A stretch of DNA of 64,000 nt from Methylophilaceae bacterium (GTDB lineage Bacteria; Pseudomonadota; Gammaproteobacteria; Burkholderiales; Methylophilaceae), in assembly GCA_017857755.1 (NCBI GenBank), contig JAFMCM010000003.1, positions 1-64,000 of the forward strand, read 5' to 3'. The stretch's first letter is position 1. Each line of letters opens with the position of its first letter. The notes beneath the pieces are model-generated. The model saw only the letters and a list, made by a program, of their open reading frames with translations. It searched no databases and was not told the DNA's origin. Of this stretch, positions 51,769 to 60,542 are shown piece after piece. Position numbers and translations under genes: made by a program.

Positions 51769-52173
51769 ATGAAAAATCAATTAATTCAAGCTATTGAGAT
51801 TAGAGTTAAACCGTCATTGGTATTATTGGGTGCGCTTAGTCTGATTTCAATCCTTAGTTGTTTGGTTTTGTTAGCGTTGCCTATCCCATTGATGGTTAAA
51901 TGGCTGATGATAACAATCGTCATTTGCTCAAGCTTCTACTATACCTTACGGGATGCACTGCATCTATTACCATGGTCATGGCAGACAATAACGGTGAGTA
52001 GCCAGGGTCAACTTCGATTAAGCAATCAAAGAGGCGAACAGTTTACCCCAGTTTTACAGGCTTCCTGCTTTATTCATCACAAGCTGATTGTTATTAATGC
52101 CAAATCCTTAGACCAACAACATTCAATCAAGCGTGCTCTTCCACCTGTGATTATCTTTTTTGCAAGCGGATAG
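51769..52173 (+). CDS. YgfX-like inner-membrane protein with damaged 3' end
   Basis: The frame from ATG 51769 (MKNQLIQAIEIRVKPS) gives 134 residues with two membrane helices (about 17-55), then SFYYTLRDALHLLPWSWQTITV and QGQLRLSNQRGEQFTPVLQ, the pattern of YgfX/CptA-type proteins next to ygfZ. The stop at 52171 follows a T run (52156-52161). In the next frame the sequence continues as LQADSQQHRQLRV, a TAG, then LRWWQHES, which looks like the usual YgfX tail (RQLRVWLRW). So a one-base T insertion and a TGG-to-TAG change have probably removed the C-terminal 20 residues. It may be a decaying gene or still work in shortened form. Confidence 0.7.
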   Translation: MKNQLIQAIEIRVKPSLVLLGALSLISILSCLVLLALPIPLMVKWLMITIVICSSFYYTLRDALHLLPWSWQTITVSSQGQLRLSNQRGEQFTPVLQASCFIHHKLIVINAKSLDQQHSIKRALPPVIIFFASG

Positions 52174-52250
52174 CCAACAGCATAGACAGTTACGGGTTTA
52201 GCTGCGCTGGTGGCAGCATGAATCTTGATTGGTGAAAGAGCCAATTAAAT

Positions 52251-52330
52251 AAGTCTTTTGCTGGTCAAAATAATGAGAGGAGCAACATCGCTTACGTAAG
52301 ACTTTTCATCGTGAACGTTAGGTTGACCAG
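52251..52330. repeat. Two interleaved inverted repeats between ygfX and mxaL
   Basis: AAGTCTT (52251-52257) pairs with AAGACTT (52298-52304), and CTGGTCAA (52261-52268) pairs with TTGACCAG (52323-52330). The arms alternate A-B-A'-B', a pseudoknot order. The stretch separates convergent genes and may contribute to termination; no T run follows. Confidence 0.5.
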
Positions 52331-52342
52331 GAATGCGTATGG

Positions 52343-53371
52343 TTAACGAATATAGTTGTCGTGCGCGATGGTAGCTTCGTTTTCAGATGACCGCTTGAAC
52401 GACCTTTTATATAAGCCGATGGTTTCAGCCATGCGTCTAAAGGGGTGTTTGCTAAAGTAGGCCGCGAGCAGTAACAGGCCTGCTAATGTAGCTAATACCC
52501 AATCAATGTTGAATGGTTCGATAGCGCGTCGAGCGGGTTTTTGTTTTTTCATTGCGCTTAACACTTGGTGTACGTTTTCTCCATGCACATACAATGCGCC
52601 TACCTCATGACTAATTTCTTTCAAGTAAGCTTCATCAAGCTTAGAGATGTAGCGGTCAAACTCACCAGAGGCAACACTATCATTTCTAGTACCAATATTG
52701 GATTCAGAAATTTGGGCTATCCCTGGTTGCAAAGCAAAACTTTCATTTGACCAATATCCAATGACCTGATTGTCTTGACTTAATTTTGGAATGGCAGCGC
52801 CTTCTAAACTGCCAACACCCACAAATAGCCAATCCTTAGCATCTTGTACACCAGCCAAATCTTTTTTATTAAACACATGTAGTTTTGGAGCTTCTTCACC
52901 ATCGGTGAAAAAAACCACTTGCGCAGTTTCTGGGAAGGCGCGAATTGTACGGGAGATGCTGTATAGATTTTCACGGATACGACTATTACCCGACCACGCA
53001 GTACGCCAGTCAAGATGATCAATGGTGTCTTTGATCGCATGAAAATTTTCACAGACTTCAATTGGGTGATAAAGCGCAGCAGTACTAACGCCTGCAAACA
53101 ATGATACTCCGACTTTTGTGCCACATGGTAATGAAGAGACCACTTCGTGCATTAATGTTTTAGTATGGTCCATACGTGTGATTTTTTGACCATTAACTTC
53201 AATATCGGGAGTATTCATGCTCTGTGAGATATCAGCAACTAGCATATACGTGTAAATGTTATGCTTGAGCGGGATAGTAGGGCGAAAGATGGCAATCAGC
53301 AATAGCAACAATGCGCCACCAAGGAGGGTCGAGTCTTTATTTTCTTTTAAAAATCGAGTGAAATTCTGCAT
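52343..53371 (-). CDS. mxaL: Methanol dehydrogenase accessory protein MxaL (VWA domain)
   Basis: This 342-residue protein has an N-terminal membrane helix (LLGGALLLLLIAIFRP), then a von Willebrand A domain with the metal site VADISQSMNT (D47-x-S-x-S), FFTDGEEAP and WLFVGVG. A second helix lies near the C-terminus (WVLATLAGLLLLAAYF). It is the last gene of the R-S-A-C-K-L block. MxaL is known to be needed for calcium insertion into MxaFI methanol dehydrogenase. Start ATG 53371 has AAGAGCAGG upstream; an ATG at 53398 would overlap mxaK. Name relies on order and domain type. Confidence 0.83.
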   Translation of the reverse strand: MQNFTRFLKENKDSTLLGGALLLLLIAIFRPTIPLKHNIYTYMLVADISQSMNTPDIEVNGQKITRMDHTKTLMHEVVSSLPCGTKVGVSLFAGVSTAALYHPIEVCENFHAIKDTIDHLDWRTAWSGNSRIRENLYSISRTIRAFPETAQVVFFTDGEEAPKLHVFNKKDLAGVQDAKDWLFVGVGSLEGAAIPKLSQDNQVIGYWSNESFALQPGIAQISESNIGTRNDSVASGEFDRYISKLDEAYLKEISHEVGALYVHGENVHQVLSAMKKQKPARRAIEPFNIDWVLATLAGLLLLAAYFSKHPFRRMAETIGLYKRSFKRSSENEATIAHDNYIR

Positions 53372-53384
53372 GTGCCTGCTCTTG

Positions 53385-53939
53385 TTAAGGTAAACCAACT
53401 GGGATATTACTCATAATCATGCCAGGCGCATCGGAGTCGCTCACACCAGGTGTAGGTACCTCTGGCAGCAATGACATTACGCGATCTAAGTTGCGACGTG
53501 TTCCCCAATTACTGTTATCCAGTTTAACCGCGTTTTTGTAAGCTGTTTTTGCTTCTAAAAGCAAGTATTCGGCTTCATCACGTGTCCTGGGGTCATTACT
53601 ACTATCCACTCGCAAGGCTTTCAAAAAAAACATATTGCCAATATTATGAAACACAGCAGAACGATTGCTGGCAGAGCTCGTTTGGGTCAACCCAGTAAAC
53701 AATTTGGTTGCTTCTTTGTAATATTCTTTTTTGGCTAACCAATAAGCTTGTGCATACTTTGCTTCATAACTTAATTGATCAGTTTTTGGTGGCTTACCGA
53801 TTTTAACCGCTGTATTAAACGCGTTAATCTGATTCAAGCGATTAACTTGATGCGCAATACCAAGGCTAGAAATCAATGCAATCAAACTGCAACCCCAGGT
53901 GAGTTTTTTGACGGTTAAAAATCCTAAGTTGAGCGCCAT
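53385..53939 (-). CDS. mxaK: Methanol dehydrogenase accessory protein MxaK (TPR-like)
   Basis: This 184-residue protein has a signal-anchor (residues 11-29, LTWGCSLIALISSLGIAHQV) and helical repeats of TPR type (AYWLAKKEYYKEATKLFTGL; EYLLLEAKTAYKNAVKLDNSNWGTRRNLDRVMSLLP). A proline-rich C-terminus follows. It lies between two VWA genes and overlaps mxaC by 16 bases, the MxaK position in known mxa clusters. It probably works in the periplasm or at the membrane with MxaC and MxaL. The precise function of MxaK is not established. Confidence 0.82.
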   Translation of the reverse strand: MALNLGFLTVKKLTWGCSLIALISSLGIAHQVNRLNQINAFNTAVKIGKPPKTDQLSYEAKYAQAYWLAKKEYYKEATKLFTGLTQTSSASNRSAVFHNIGNMFFLKALRVDSSNDPRTRDEAEYLLLEAKTAYKNAVKLDNSNWGTRRNLDRVMSLLPEVPTPGVSDSDAPGMIMSNIPVGLP

Positions 53940-54913
53940 GTTTTATTCTCCAAATATTTCACGCCAAGCAATAATGCAATCATCATTGCGGCTAAGAAAT
54001 AACATAATTGCGTAAAGTTCTTACCTGGTATTTTTTCTAGGTAGGTAATGGGTTTCTTTTCTTTTTTATTAATATCGAAAATAGCGGCTTCTAATGATTT
54101 TGGGTCTTCCGCTTCGTAAGCTTGAAAAGGCGTATCCAACGTTTTAAAGAAATTATGTAATTCAATTTGCACTGGTGGCAATTCGATTTCTTTCCAATTT
54201 TCGTATTTTGGGTCGAAAATACTGATTCCACCAGGTTGCCTCAATACAATCCAGTAAAGCGTAATATTATGTTGCTGTAGCCACGCTTTGAGTTTTTGCT
54301 GGACAACACCCTCAACTCTACCAGCACCGTCAGAAATCAAGATAATGGCGCGCGAGCCAGAATCAGGTACTTGATCAAATTGTGCAACAGCACTAGTTAA
54401 GCCAGCGCCAATATTGGTTTGAAATAATGCATTGCCTGCAGTTGCTTTAATCGCGGCCAAGATAGCCTCTCTGCTTTCGGTTAATGGTAAGACATACATG
54501 GCGGAGTTACTAAAGGTAGTAATGCCAATCATGTCGTTTTTACGTGCATTGACAAAGGCCGTCATCAGGCGACTGGCTGCAGCTGACTTAGTTTCACCCA
54601 CATTACCAGAAGCCACGCCTCCTGCAAATGCGTCATCCATACTCGCACTACGGTCTAATACCAATGCGATTTGTGCACCTACGCCTATTTTCTCAATTTT
54701 CTGCTCTAAGGTGTGTGGGTCAGCTAGGCCAACGATGATGCAGGCGATACTAATGCTGGCTAATAATTTCAGCATCAAACCAATTAAATTGGATAATGGG
54801 TCATGCGGCAACATCTCTACCCATGAATAGCTTCTAGTGTGCGAGCGTTCAAGTAAAATCGGCAATAAAGCAAGCGGCAATAGCCACAACATTAATGGAT
54901 GCGTAAAAGCCAT
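53924..54913 (-). CDS. mxaC: Methanol dehydrogenase accessory protein MxaC (VWA domain)
   Basis: This 329-residue BatA-like protein has two N-terminal helices (LWLLPLALLPILL and LMLKLLASISIACIIVGLA), a VWA domain with LVLDRSASMDD (D87-x-S-x-S), DMIGITTFSNSAMYVLPLT and AIILISDGAGRVEG, and a C-terminal helix. Its ATG shares one base with the mxaA stop (TAATG). MxaC, MxaK and MxaL are required for calcium incorporation into methanol dehydrogenase in known methylotrophs. Confidence 0.85.
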   Translation of the reverse strand: MAFTHPLMLWLLPLALLPILLERSHTRSYSWVEMLPHDPLSNLIGLMLKLLASISIACIIVGLADPHTLEQKIEKIGVGAQIALVLDRSASMDDAFAGGVASGNVGETKSAAASRLMTAFVNARKNDMIGITTFSNSAMYVLPLTESREAILAAIKATAGNALFQTNIGAGLTSAVAQFDQVPDSGSRAIILISDGAGRVEGVVQQKLKAWLQQHNITLYWIVLRQPGGISIFDPKYENWKEIELPPVQIELHNFFKTLDTPFQAYEAEDPKSLEAAIFDINKKEKKPITYLEKIPGKNFTQLCYFLAAMMIALLLGVKYLENKTWRST

Positions 54914-55932
54914 TAAGTGTAGTCTCCTTGCATAATATCGGGCACTAAGCCACGTTCACAATCACGTAAATGACGGCATAGCGTCAGCAACCATGCTCTA
55001 GGATTAACGCTATTCAATGGTTGCGAACAATCTTCAAAAAATACTTGATGAGAAAAACCAAAAAACTTCTCTATTTCATATTGGGCTGGTTTGAAAGTGG
55101 GTTTTGAATCAAGCAATTCGGCTAGATTATGACTAAATAAACTCATGCCTGCAGTTTTATTCATTGCAGCGTGAACACACGATACTGCCTGTTTGATTCC
55201 ATCAGGTGAGTCATCCAATTTTTTGACCTCTCGATACGCTCTAGCAAAAGGCGCGCCCATTCTCGGCAGCCATGCTCGAGTACCAAGAATGTATAATAAG
55301 CCAAGCATCGATAATGCTAAGAGCCCAGCTAATAGTTTTATGTGCAACATGGCTTTGTTTGTATCTAAAGTCAGGGGTGGCGTAAAGGGATACATTTCTT
55401 GGGCTAACTTAATTTGGCCAATTAGAGAAAGTGGCGAAATTCTAAAGTTGAATGAAGGGATGCGGTATTGCACAATTTCTTTTGGATTTTGTGTATTACG
55501 TAGTTTTAAAATTTCAGCAGGCAAAGCGGCAGGTTTCGCCACGCGGTGAGTTTTAAACACTTGATAACTTAAATCCAGCACGTGGGTTTCACTGTCAGTT
55601 GCAGTTGTTGTTTTTTTATCAATACCCACCAATTCAATGCCAGATACTTCGCCTTTATAACGATGCTCGTAACCAATGATAGGTAGGGATTCTTCAATCA
55701 ATTCATAGGGTTTTTTGATGGTAATGGTAACTGTTCTGTTGAGAATATCACCGACAACATAACCAGCATCGCGGGTTGGGTCCTCAACAGTTAATTCAAT
55801 AAACTTGTCATCAACGCTGGGTAAAATTACATCAGCAAGCAGTGGCTGTGAACAGCATAGGGCACTTAAGCTTAGTAAATGGATGAAAATGCGCTGTATG
55901 GTATGGCTAGGTTGCATAAGTTTACTCATCAT
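54913..55932 (-). CDS. mxaA: Methanol dehydrogenase accessory protein MxaA
   Basis: This 339-residue protein has a signal peptide (IFIHLLSLSALCCSQPLLA) and a periplasmic domain with TVEDPTRDAGYVVGDILNRTVTI, where the DPxRxxGYVxGD pattern is typical of MxaA. A central membrane helix (LLAGLLALSMLGLLYIL, about residue 205) and a cytoplasmic domain of 110 residues follow. MxaA acts in calcium loading of methanol dehydrogenase. It lies between the DUF58 and VWA genes, with gaps of 3 and -1 bases. Confidence 0.85.
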   Translation of the reverse strand: MMSKLMQPSHTIQRIFIHLLSLSALCCSQPLLADVILPSVDDKFIELTVEDPTRDAGYVVGDILNRTVTITIKKPYELIEESLPIIGYEHRYKGEVSGIELVGIDKKTTTATDSETHVLDLSYQVFKTHRVAKPAALPAEILKLRNTQNPKEIVQYRIPSFNFRISPLSLIGQIKLAQEMYPFTPPLTLDTNKAMLHIKLLAGLLALSMLGLLYILGTRAWLPRMGAPFARAYREVKKLDDSPDGIKQAVSCVHAAMNKTAGMSLFSHNLAELLDSKPTFKPAQYEIEKFFGFSHQVFFEDCSQPLNSVNPRAWLLTLCRHLRDCERGLVPDIMQGDYT

Positions 55933-55935
55933 GAT

Positions 55936-56799
55936 TTAAGCGGCGACATACTGGTGAAAATAATCACTTAATAAGTCGGCATCAAACTGGTTGGCGACAA
56001 AAAATGGCTGCATATCAAAGCGTAAAAACAAGTCTTCGATCGCTTTTTTTCTTTGTTCAAAGCTTTCCAAAATACGTTTTTTGTATTCTTTACGTAAAAA
56101 TAAAGTGCGTTTAGCGCCTGTTTCGGGGTCGGTCACATTGGCAATGCCAAATTCAGGCAAATCACGATATTCAGCCGTGTCCCATAACACTACAGGAATA
56201 ATATGATGACCTAACATAAGCACTAAGGCAGCTTCTAAATCTTGCATCGGCATATGAAAATCAGATACTAAAAAAATCAAAGAACGCTCGCGTGGCAACA
56301 TACGAACGGTATCAATTAGAGCCGTACTACCAACCTCCGCAGGGTTGTAGTCTCTTAATAGCTCAGCCATTTCAATCGCAATATGGGGTCTTGCAGAAAG
56401 CGAACTAATCCAGTCTTCTCGGATTTCTTCGTCAAAACCAATAAATCCAAAAGGGTCTCCATTATGCGTGACAGATTGCGCGACTGACTGGGTGATATCC
56501 GCAGCGATTGATAGTTTACGCTGATGGCTGCCATATTTCATAGAGCCAGATAAGTCACATAAAACAAATACAGGCGTGGCACTTTTTTGATTAAAAATAC
56601 GCACATAGATTTGTTCCATTGGGTCACGTATTGTTTGGCGTAAATCAATACGTCGCGGGTCAGGATAGGAGAGAAGGGTGGCATGACCACGAAACTCCAT
56701 TCCCATCCCACGCTGATTGCTACGGTGACTCCCGGGCCGGCGCGAATTGGAACGCCAATTAATATGGTAACTAAACTCTTTAATATGATCTGGGCGCAT
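55936..56799 (-). CDS. mxaS: Methanol dehydrogenase accessory protein MxaS (DUF58)
   Basis: This 287-residue DUF58 protein has the family segment HRSNQRGMGMEFRGHATLLSYPDPRRIDLRQTIRDP and a VWA-like metal site in FVLCDLSGSMKYG (D82-x-S-x-S). Such proteins pair with MoxR AAA+ ATPases. No membrane segment is visible. The gene lies 32 bases after mxaR and 3 bases before mxaA. Confidence 0.86.
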   Translation of the reverse strand: MRPDHIKEFSYHINWRSNSRRPGSHRSNQRGMGMEFRGHATLLSYPDPRRIDLRQTIRDPMEQIYVRIFNQKSATPVFVLCDLSGSMKYGSHQRKLSIAADITQSVAQSVTHNGDPFGFIGFDEEIREDWISSLSARPHIAIEMAELLRDYNPAEVGSTALIDTVRMLPRERSLIFLVSDFHMPMQDLEAALVLMLGHHIIPVVLWDTAEYRDLPEFGIANVTDPETGAKRTLFLRKEYKKRILESFEQRKKAIEDLFLRFDMQPFFVANQFDADLLSDYFHQYVAA

Positions 56800-56831
56800 A
56801 AGTTAAATGGATAATAAAAAAGATCTGATGC

Positions 56832-57848
56832 TTAAGGCGCAGCAACTGCACTGACAATGCCATCGAGCATTTCACGTGCAATTTCAGTACGACGCATCTC
56901 GTAAACTGGACTAAAGACCACACGATGGGCAATCGTTTCATGAAAAACAGCGTGAATATCATCAGGTATGACAGCACTTCTTTCATTCAACCAAGCATTG
57001 ACCCGTGCTGCTCTTAATAACATCGCCATACCGCGCGGACTAGCCCCAGACAAAACGAGGCGGCTCATATCAACACCTGACACTTTTACCCCATAATCCA
57101 TGGGTTTTTTGGTCGCTTTCCACAATTCTAGTGCATATTGGCGTAAAGCTGGGCTAGCGCTAATACTATCTTGCAACTGTGCAGCAAAGCCATTTAAATC
57201 TTTATATTGAAGAATATTCTGAGGGACACCATCGACCAGTTTGTCGACATTATGGAATCGTGTATCAAACACCAAAGATTCCATAATGGATTGGTCAGCT
57301 GGCACAACAATTGGAATTTCCATCATAAAACGGTCACGTGCTGCTGATGGAATATCAAAAGTTTCTTCTTTTTCCACTTGGTTGCGATCGGCAAATACCA
57401 GCATATGTGGGAAGTGATGTTCTTTATTGAAAGCGGTTAATGTGCGTTCTGCCATGACACGCAGTAACAATGAATGCACTTGGGGACGTGCACGGTTAAT
57501 TTCATTAAAGAAGAAAATAGATAAGTCTTCGCCAGCTTCTAAAATTGGACCAGGACTGACATGTGGTTTACCGTCTTCACCCAAATAAGTGTGATAAACC
57601 AAATCGTTTGGCATTAAATCAATTGTGCCCTCAATACGCTGATAGGCACCACCAACGCCGCGGGCAATCGCACGGAGTAAGGTTGTTTTTCCCACACCGA
57701 CATCCCCCTCTAGCAACACATGACCGCGCGCGAAAATAGAGATTGTGATTAATCGAATAGGGTTGCTTTGACCAACAACAACTTTATTGACTTCTGATTC
57801 TAACGTTAACGCATGTTGACGCCAGTCGGCTAATTGACGATCGCTCAT
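56832..57848 (-). CDS. mxaR: MoxR-type AAA+ ATPase MxaR
   Basis: This 338-residue AAA+ ATPase of the MoxR family has Walker A GDVGVGKTT (48-56), Walker B FFFNEIN (112-118), the sensor and arginine-finger region IPSAARDRFMMEI, and the C-terminal lid with GASPRGMAMLLRAARVNAWL. MoxR proteins act with DUF58 and VWA partners as chaperone-like machines; here it heads mxaRSACKL. Upstream is the shared regulatory region with fabA. Confidence 0.9.
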   Translation of the reverse strand: MSDRQLADWRQHALTLESEVNKVVVGQSNPIRLITISIFARGHVLLEGDVGVGKTTLLRAIARGVGGAYQRIEGTIDLMPNDLVYHTYLGEDGKPHVSPGPILEAGEDLSIFFFNEINRARPQVHSLLLRVMAERTLTAFNKEHHFPHMLVFADRNQVEKEETFDIPSAARDRFMMEIPIVVPADQSIMESLVFDTRFHNVDKLVDGVPQNILQYKDLNGFAAQLQDSISASPALRQYALELWKATKKPMDYGVKVSGVDMSRLVLSGASPRGMAMLLRAARVNAWLNERSAVIPDDIHAVFHETIAHRVVFSPVYEMRRTEIAREMLDGIVSAVAAP

Positions 57849-57885
57849 CGTGGTTTCCTATGTTGAAAAAGAGTAAAATGAAATT

Positions 57886-57944
57886 TGTAACATAATGTAA
57901 CAATATTAAACGAATAATGGAAGCGTGTATACAGGTTTGTATAC
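57886..57944. promoter_or_regulatory. Repeat-containing region between mxaR and fabA
   Basis: Two direct repeats TGTAACA start exactly 10 bases apart (57886-57892 and 57896-57902), nearer mxaR. An 18-base palindrome GTATACA-GGTT-TGTATAC lies at 57927-57944, nearer fabA. Both have the look of operators for the divergent genes. No regulator can be named. Confidence 0.45.
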
Positions 57945-58064
57945 TTTATTATTTTACAGCATATCTGATCTGGTTTGCAGATAAATCGTTGTTAGGGGTT
58001 TCAAGAAAAGCGTTTTCCAGCGAAAATAGCGGTAATTATCATTTCATTATTAAAGATTAGAAGA

Positions 58065-58580
58065 ATGTCAAAACAAAATAGTTATACTAAAGAAGAGTTG
58101 TTGGCCTGTGGACGTGGCGAAATGTTTGGTGAAGGTAATGCGCAATTGCCCTTGCCACCGATGTTAATGTTTGACCGCATTGTTAGTATTACTGACGAAG
58201 GTGGCAAATATGGCAACGGCCAAATTATTGCAGAGCTAGATATCAACCCTGATTTATGGTTTTTTGAGTGTCACTTTACAGGCGACCCTGTGATGCCTGG
58301 TTGTTTGGGTTTAGATGCCATGTGGCAATTAGTTGGGTTTTATCTCGGCTGGAAAGGCGGCCCAGGTCGCGGTCGTGCCTTAGGCGCGGGGGAGGTGAAA
58401 TTCTCTGGTCAAGTATTGCCTGGCGCTAAAAAAGCAACCTACACCATTGATTTGAAACGTGTCATTATGCGCAAACTAGTGATGGGAATTGCAGATGCAA
58501 CCATGGATATTGATGGTAGAGAAATTTATGTAGCAACCGATTTGCGTGTGGGCTTATTCACGCGCACGGACAATTTTTAA
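58065..58580 (+). CDS. fabA: 3-hydroxydecanoyl-ACP dehydratase/isomerase
   Basis: FabA dehydrates 3-hydroxydecanoyl-ACP and isomerises the trans-2 to the cis-3 double bond, the branch point to unsaturated fatty acids. The 171-residue hot-dog-fold protein has [32 protein letters not shown] with the catalytic His and Asp, and [19 protein letters not shown]. fabB follows 25 bases later, so the pair forms an unsaturated fatty acid operon. Confidence 0.97.
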   Translation: MSKQNSYTKEELLACGRGEMFGEGNAQLPLPPMLMFDRIVSITDEGGKYGNGQIIAELDINPDLWFFECHFTGDPVMPGCLGLDAMWQLVGFYLGWKGGPGRGRALGAGEVKFSGQVLPGAKKATYTIDLKRVIMRKLVMGIADATMDIDGREIYVATDLRVGLFTRTDNF

Positions 58581-58605
58581 TTCAGATAGCAAGAGGAGAC
58601 ACGTG

Positions 58606-59838
58606 ATGAAACGTGTTGTAATTACTGGGCTGGGCATTGTATCTAGCCTCGGCAATAATAAACAAGAAGTCAAAAACAGTCTCTATGAAGGTAAGTCAGG
58701 CATTACCTATCAGCCAGAGTATGCTGAGCGTGGTTTACGTTCTCATGTGGCGGGTTCAATTAAAAACTTAGACATTGAAGCATTGATTGATCGTAAATTA
58801 TTGCGTTTTATGGCTAAAGGACATGCTTATACATGGATTGCGATGCAAGAAGCAATTGCTGATGCGGCTTTACCTGAAGACTTGGTTTCCAATGTTAGAA
58901 CAGGCTTGATTGTTGGCGCGGGTGGCACTTCGACTGAGAGTGTATTAGAAAGTACTGATACATTGGCGGCAAAAGGTATTCGCCGTGTTGGCCCTTATAT
59001 GGTGACTAAAACGATGAGTAGTGGGATTGCCGCTTGTTTGGCAACTGGCGCCAAAATTAAAGGCATCAATTATGGCATTAGCTCAGCTTGCTCAACCAGC
59101 GCGCATTGTATTGGTGCTGGTGTTGAGCAAATTCAACTAGGCAAGCAAGATATCGTGTTTGCTGGTGGTGGTGAAGAAGAGCACTGGACTATGAGCTTTC
59201 TATTTGATGCAATGGGTGCGTTATCCAGTAAATATAATGAGACGCCTGAAAAAGCATCGCGTACTTACGATGCTGATCGAGATGGATTTGTGATTTCTGG
59301 CGGCGGTGGCATCCTTGTCTTAGAAGAGTATGAGCATGCTAAAGCACGGGGCGCGAAAATTTATGCGGAAGTGCTAGGCTATGGTGCGACCTCAGATGGG
59401 TACGATATGGTGGCACCAAGTGGCGAAGGTGCAATGCGCTGTATGAACTTAGCTTTACAAGGACATGATGGCAAAAAAATCGACCAAGTTGATTACATCA
59501 ATACGCATGGCACATCAACACCCGTTGGTGATACTAAAGAGCTTGAGGCGATTCGTGAGGTGTTTGGCCACTGCGATGTGGCGATTGCTTCAACAAAATC
59601 ATTATCTGGCCACGCCTTAGGTGCGGCGGGTGTCAACGAAGCCATTTACACCTTGATTATGATGGAGAATAACTTCATTGCAGCTTCTGCGAATATCGAG
59701 ACTTTAGACCCAGCCGCTGAGGGTTTAAATATTGTGCAAAAGCGTATTGATCACGTGAAGATTGAAACAGCAATGTCTAATAGTTTCGGTTTTGGCGGTA
59801 CAAACGCTACGCTCACATTGTCAACCAAAAACCTCTAA
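58606..59838 (+). CDS. fabB: 3-oxoacyl-ACP synthase I
   Basis: FabB elongates cis-3-decenoyl-ACP and other acyl-ACPs. The 410-residue thiolase-fold protein starts at ATG 58606 ([17 protein letters not shown]) with AGAGGAGAC upstream. Motifs are the active-site cysteine in [14 protein letters not shown], the catalytic histidines in [11 protein letters not shown] and [11 protein letters not shown], and the C-terminal [12 protein letters not shown]. Confidence 0.97.
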   Translation: MKRVVITGLGIVSSLGNNKQEVKNSLYEGKSGITYQPEYAERGLRSHVAGSIKNLDIEALIDRKLLRFMAKGHAYTWIAMQEAIADAALPEDLVSNVRTGLIVGAGGTSTESVLESTDTLAAKGIRRVGPYMVTKTMSSGIAACLATGAKIKGINYGISSACSTSAHCIGAGVEQIQLGKQDIVFAGGGEEEHWTMSFLFDAMGALSSKYNETPEKASRTYDADRDGFVISGGGGILVLEEYEHAKARGAKIYAEVLGYGATSDGYDMVAPSGEGAMRCMNLALQGHDGKKIDQVDYINTHGTSTPVGDTKELEAIREVFGHCDVAIASTKSLSGHALGAAGVNEAIYTLIMMENNFIAASANIETLDPAAEGLNIVQKRIDHVKIETAMSNSFGFGGTNATLTLSTKNL

Positions 59839-59845
59839 TGCCGAG

Positions 59846-59879
59846 TCATCGCATACGCAAGGTAACGTGTATGCGATGA
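59846..59879. repeat. Hairpin after fabB
   Basis: TCATCGCATAC (59846-59856) pairs perfectly with GTATGCGATGA (59869-59879) around 12 bases. No T run follows, so it is not a standard intrinsic terminator, but it may stabilise the fabAB 3' end or separate convergent genes. Confidence 0.6.
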
Positions 59880-59931
59880 ATTCACTGGTTTGCGAGCTAG
59901 GCAGTAATCTTCAGCAAACCCCGTTTTGATT

Positions 59932-60309
59932 TTATGATGTCGGCAACAGCAAGGCGGCTGCTACGTTCCGACCTTCACTCATTAGGATGTTATATGTTCT
60001 GCAAGCAGCATCTGTGGTCATGCATTCAATAGCGCATCCTTTTTCTGTTAATGCTTTCGTTAATTTAGGATGTACAAACTGATGCGTTGCACCTGTACCT
60101 AATAGCACCAGCTCAGGGTTAAGGGCTAGGATGGCGTCAAAATCGACGGCAGTGAGTTGCGCAAAATCTTTTGCCGACCAGTCTAGTATTAATTGATTAG
60201 GCATCACAATTAAAGGATGGCTGTAACGGGTTTTGTTAACAGCAATGTATCCCCCACCATAAGCTGTAATCAGATTGCTATCTTCCACTTGCGTTAAATG
60301 TAGTTTCAT
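59932..60309 (-). CDS. Mth938-domain (DUF498) protein
   Basis: The 125-residue protein starts at ATG 60309 (MKLHLTQVEDSNLITAYGGGYIAVN). The open frame runs 66 codons further upstream, but that part has no family similarity and would overlap the alaA promoter region. It shows LILDWSAKDFAQL and PELVLLGTGATHQFVHPKL, typical of the Mth938/Xcc981 family, including homologues of the NDUFAF3 complex I assembly factor. Its exact bacterial role is not established. Confidence 0.85.
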   Translation of the reverse strand: MKLHLTQVEDSNLITAYGGGYIAVNKTRYSHPLIVMPNQLILDWSAKDFAQLTAVDFDAILALNPELVLLGTGATHQFVHPKLTKALTEKGCAIECMTTDAACRTYNILMSEGRNVAAALLLPTS

Positions 60310-60524
60310 AACGATTATTTTACCCAAGTTTGACTCGTTTGCATAAAGAGAGCCTAAATGGCTTGCTGCTGCAGTGACAATCAGTGTTGGCATTGGTTTA
60401 ACCATCCAAATAAGGTGATGATTCATCGCTGATGATACAAGAGTTTCATTGCCTGTATAGGGGGCACAAGGTAAGATAACACCTTTTGATATTGGTAGTT
60501 TTTTCAAGCCATCAATAGCATTGT

Positions 60525-60530
60525 TATAAT
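60525..60530 (+). promoter_or_regulatory. Candidate -10 element of alaA
   Basis: A perfect TATAAT lies 12 bases before the alaA start codon, which would give an mRNA leader of only about 6 bases. The -35 match is poor (TTTTTC). The alaA start has no clear ribosome site, consistent with a near-leaderless message. Confidence 0.4.
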
Positions 60531-60542
60531 ACGAATGCAGAT

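Noticed and set aside
60310-60507. 66-codon N-terminal extension of the Mth938-domain protein
   Set aside because: The domain is complete without it and the extension shows no family resemblance.
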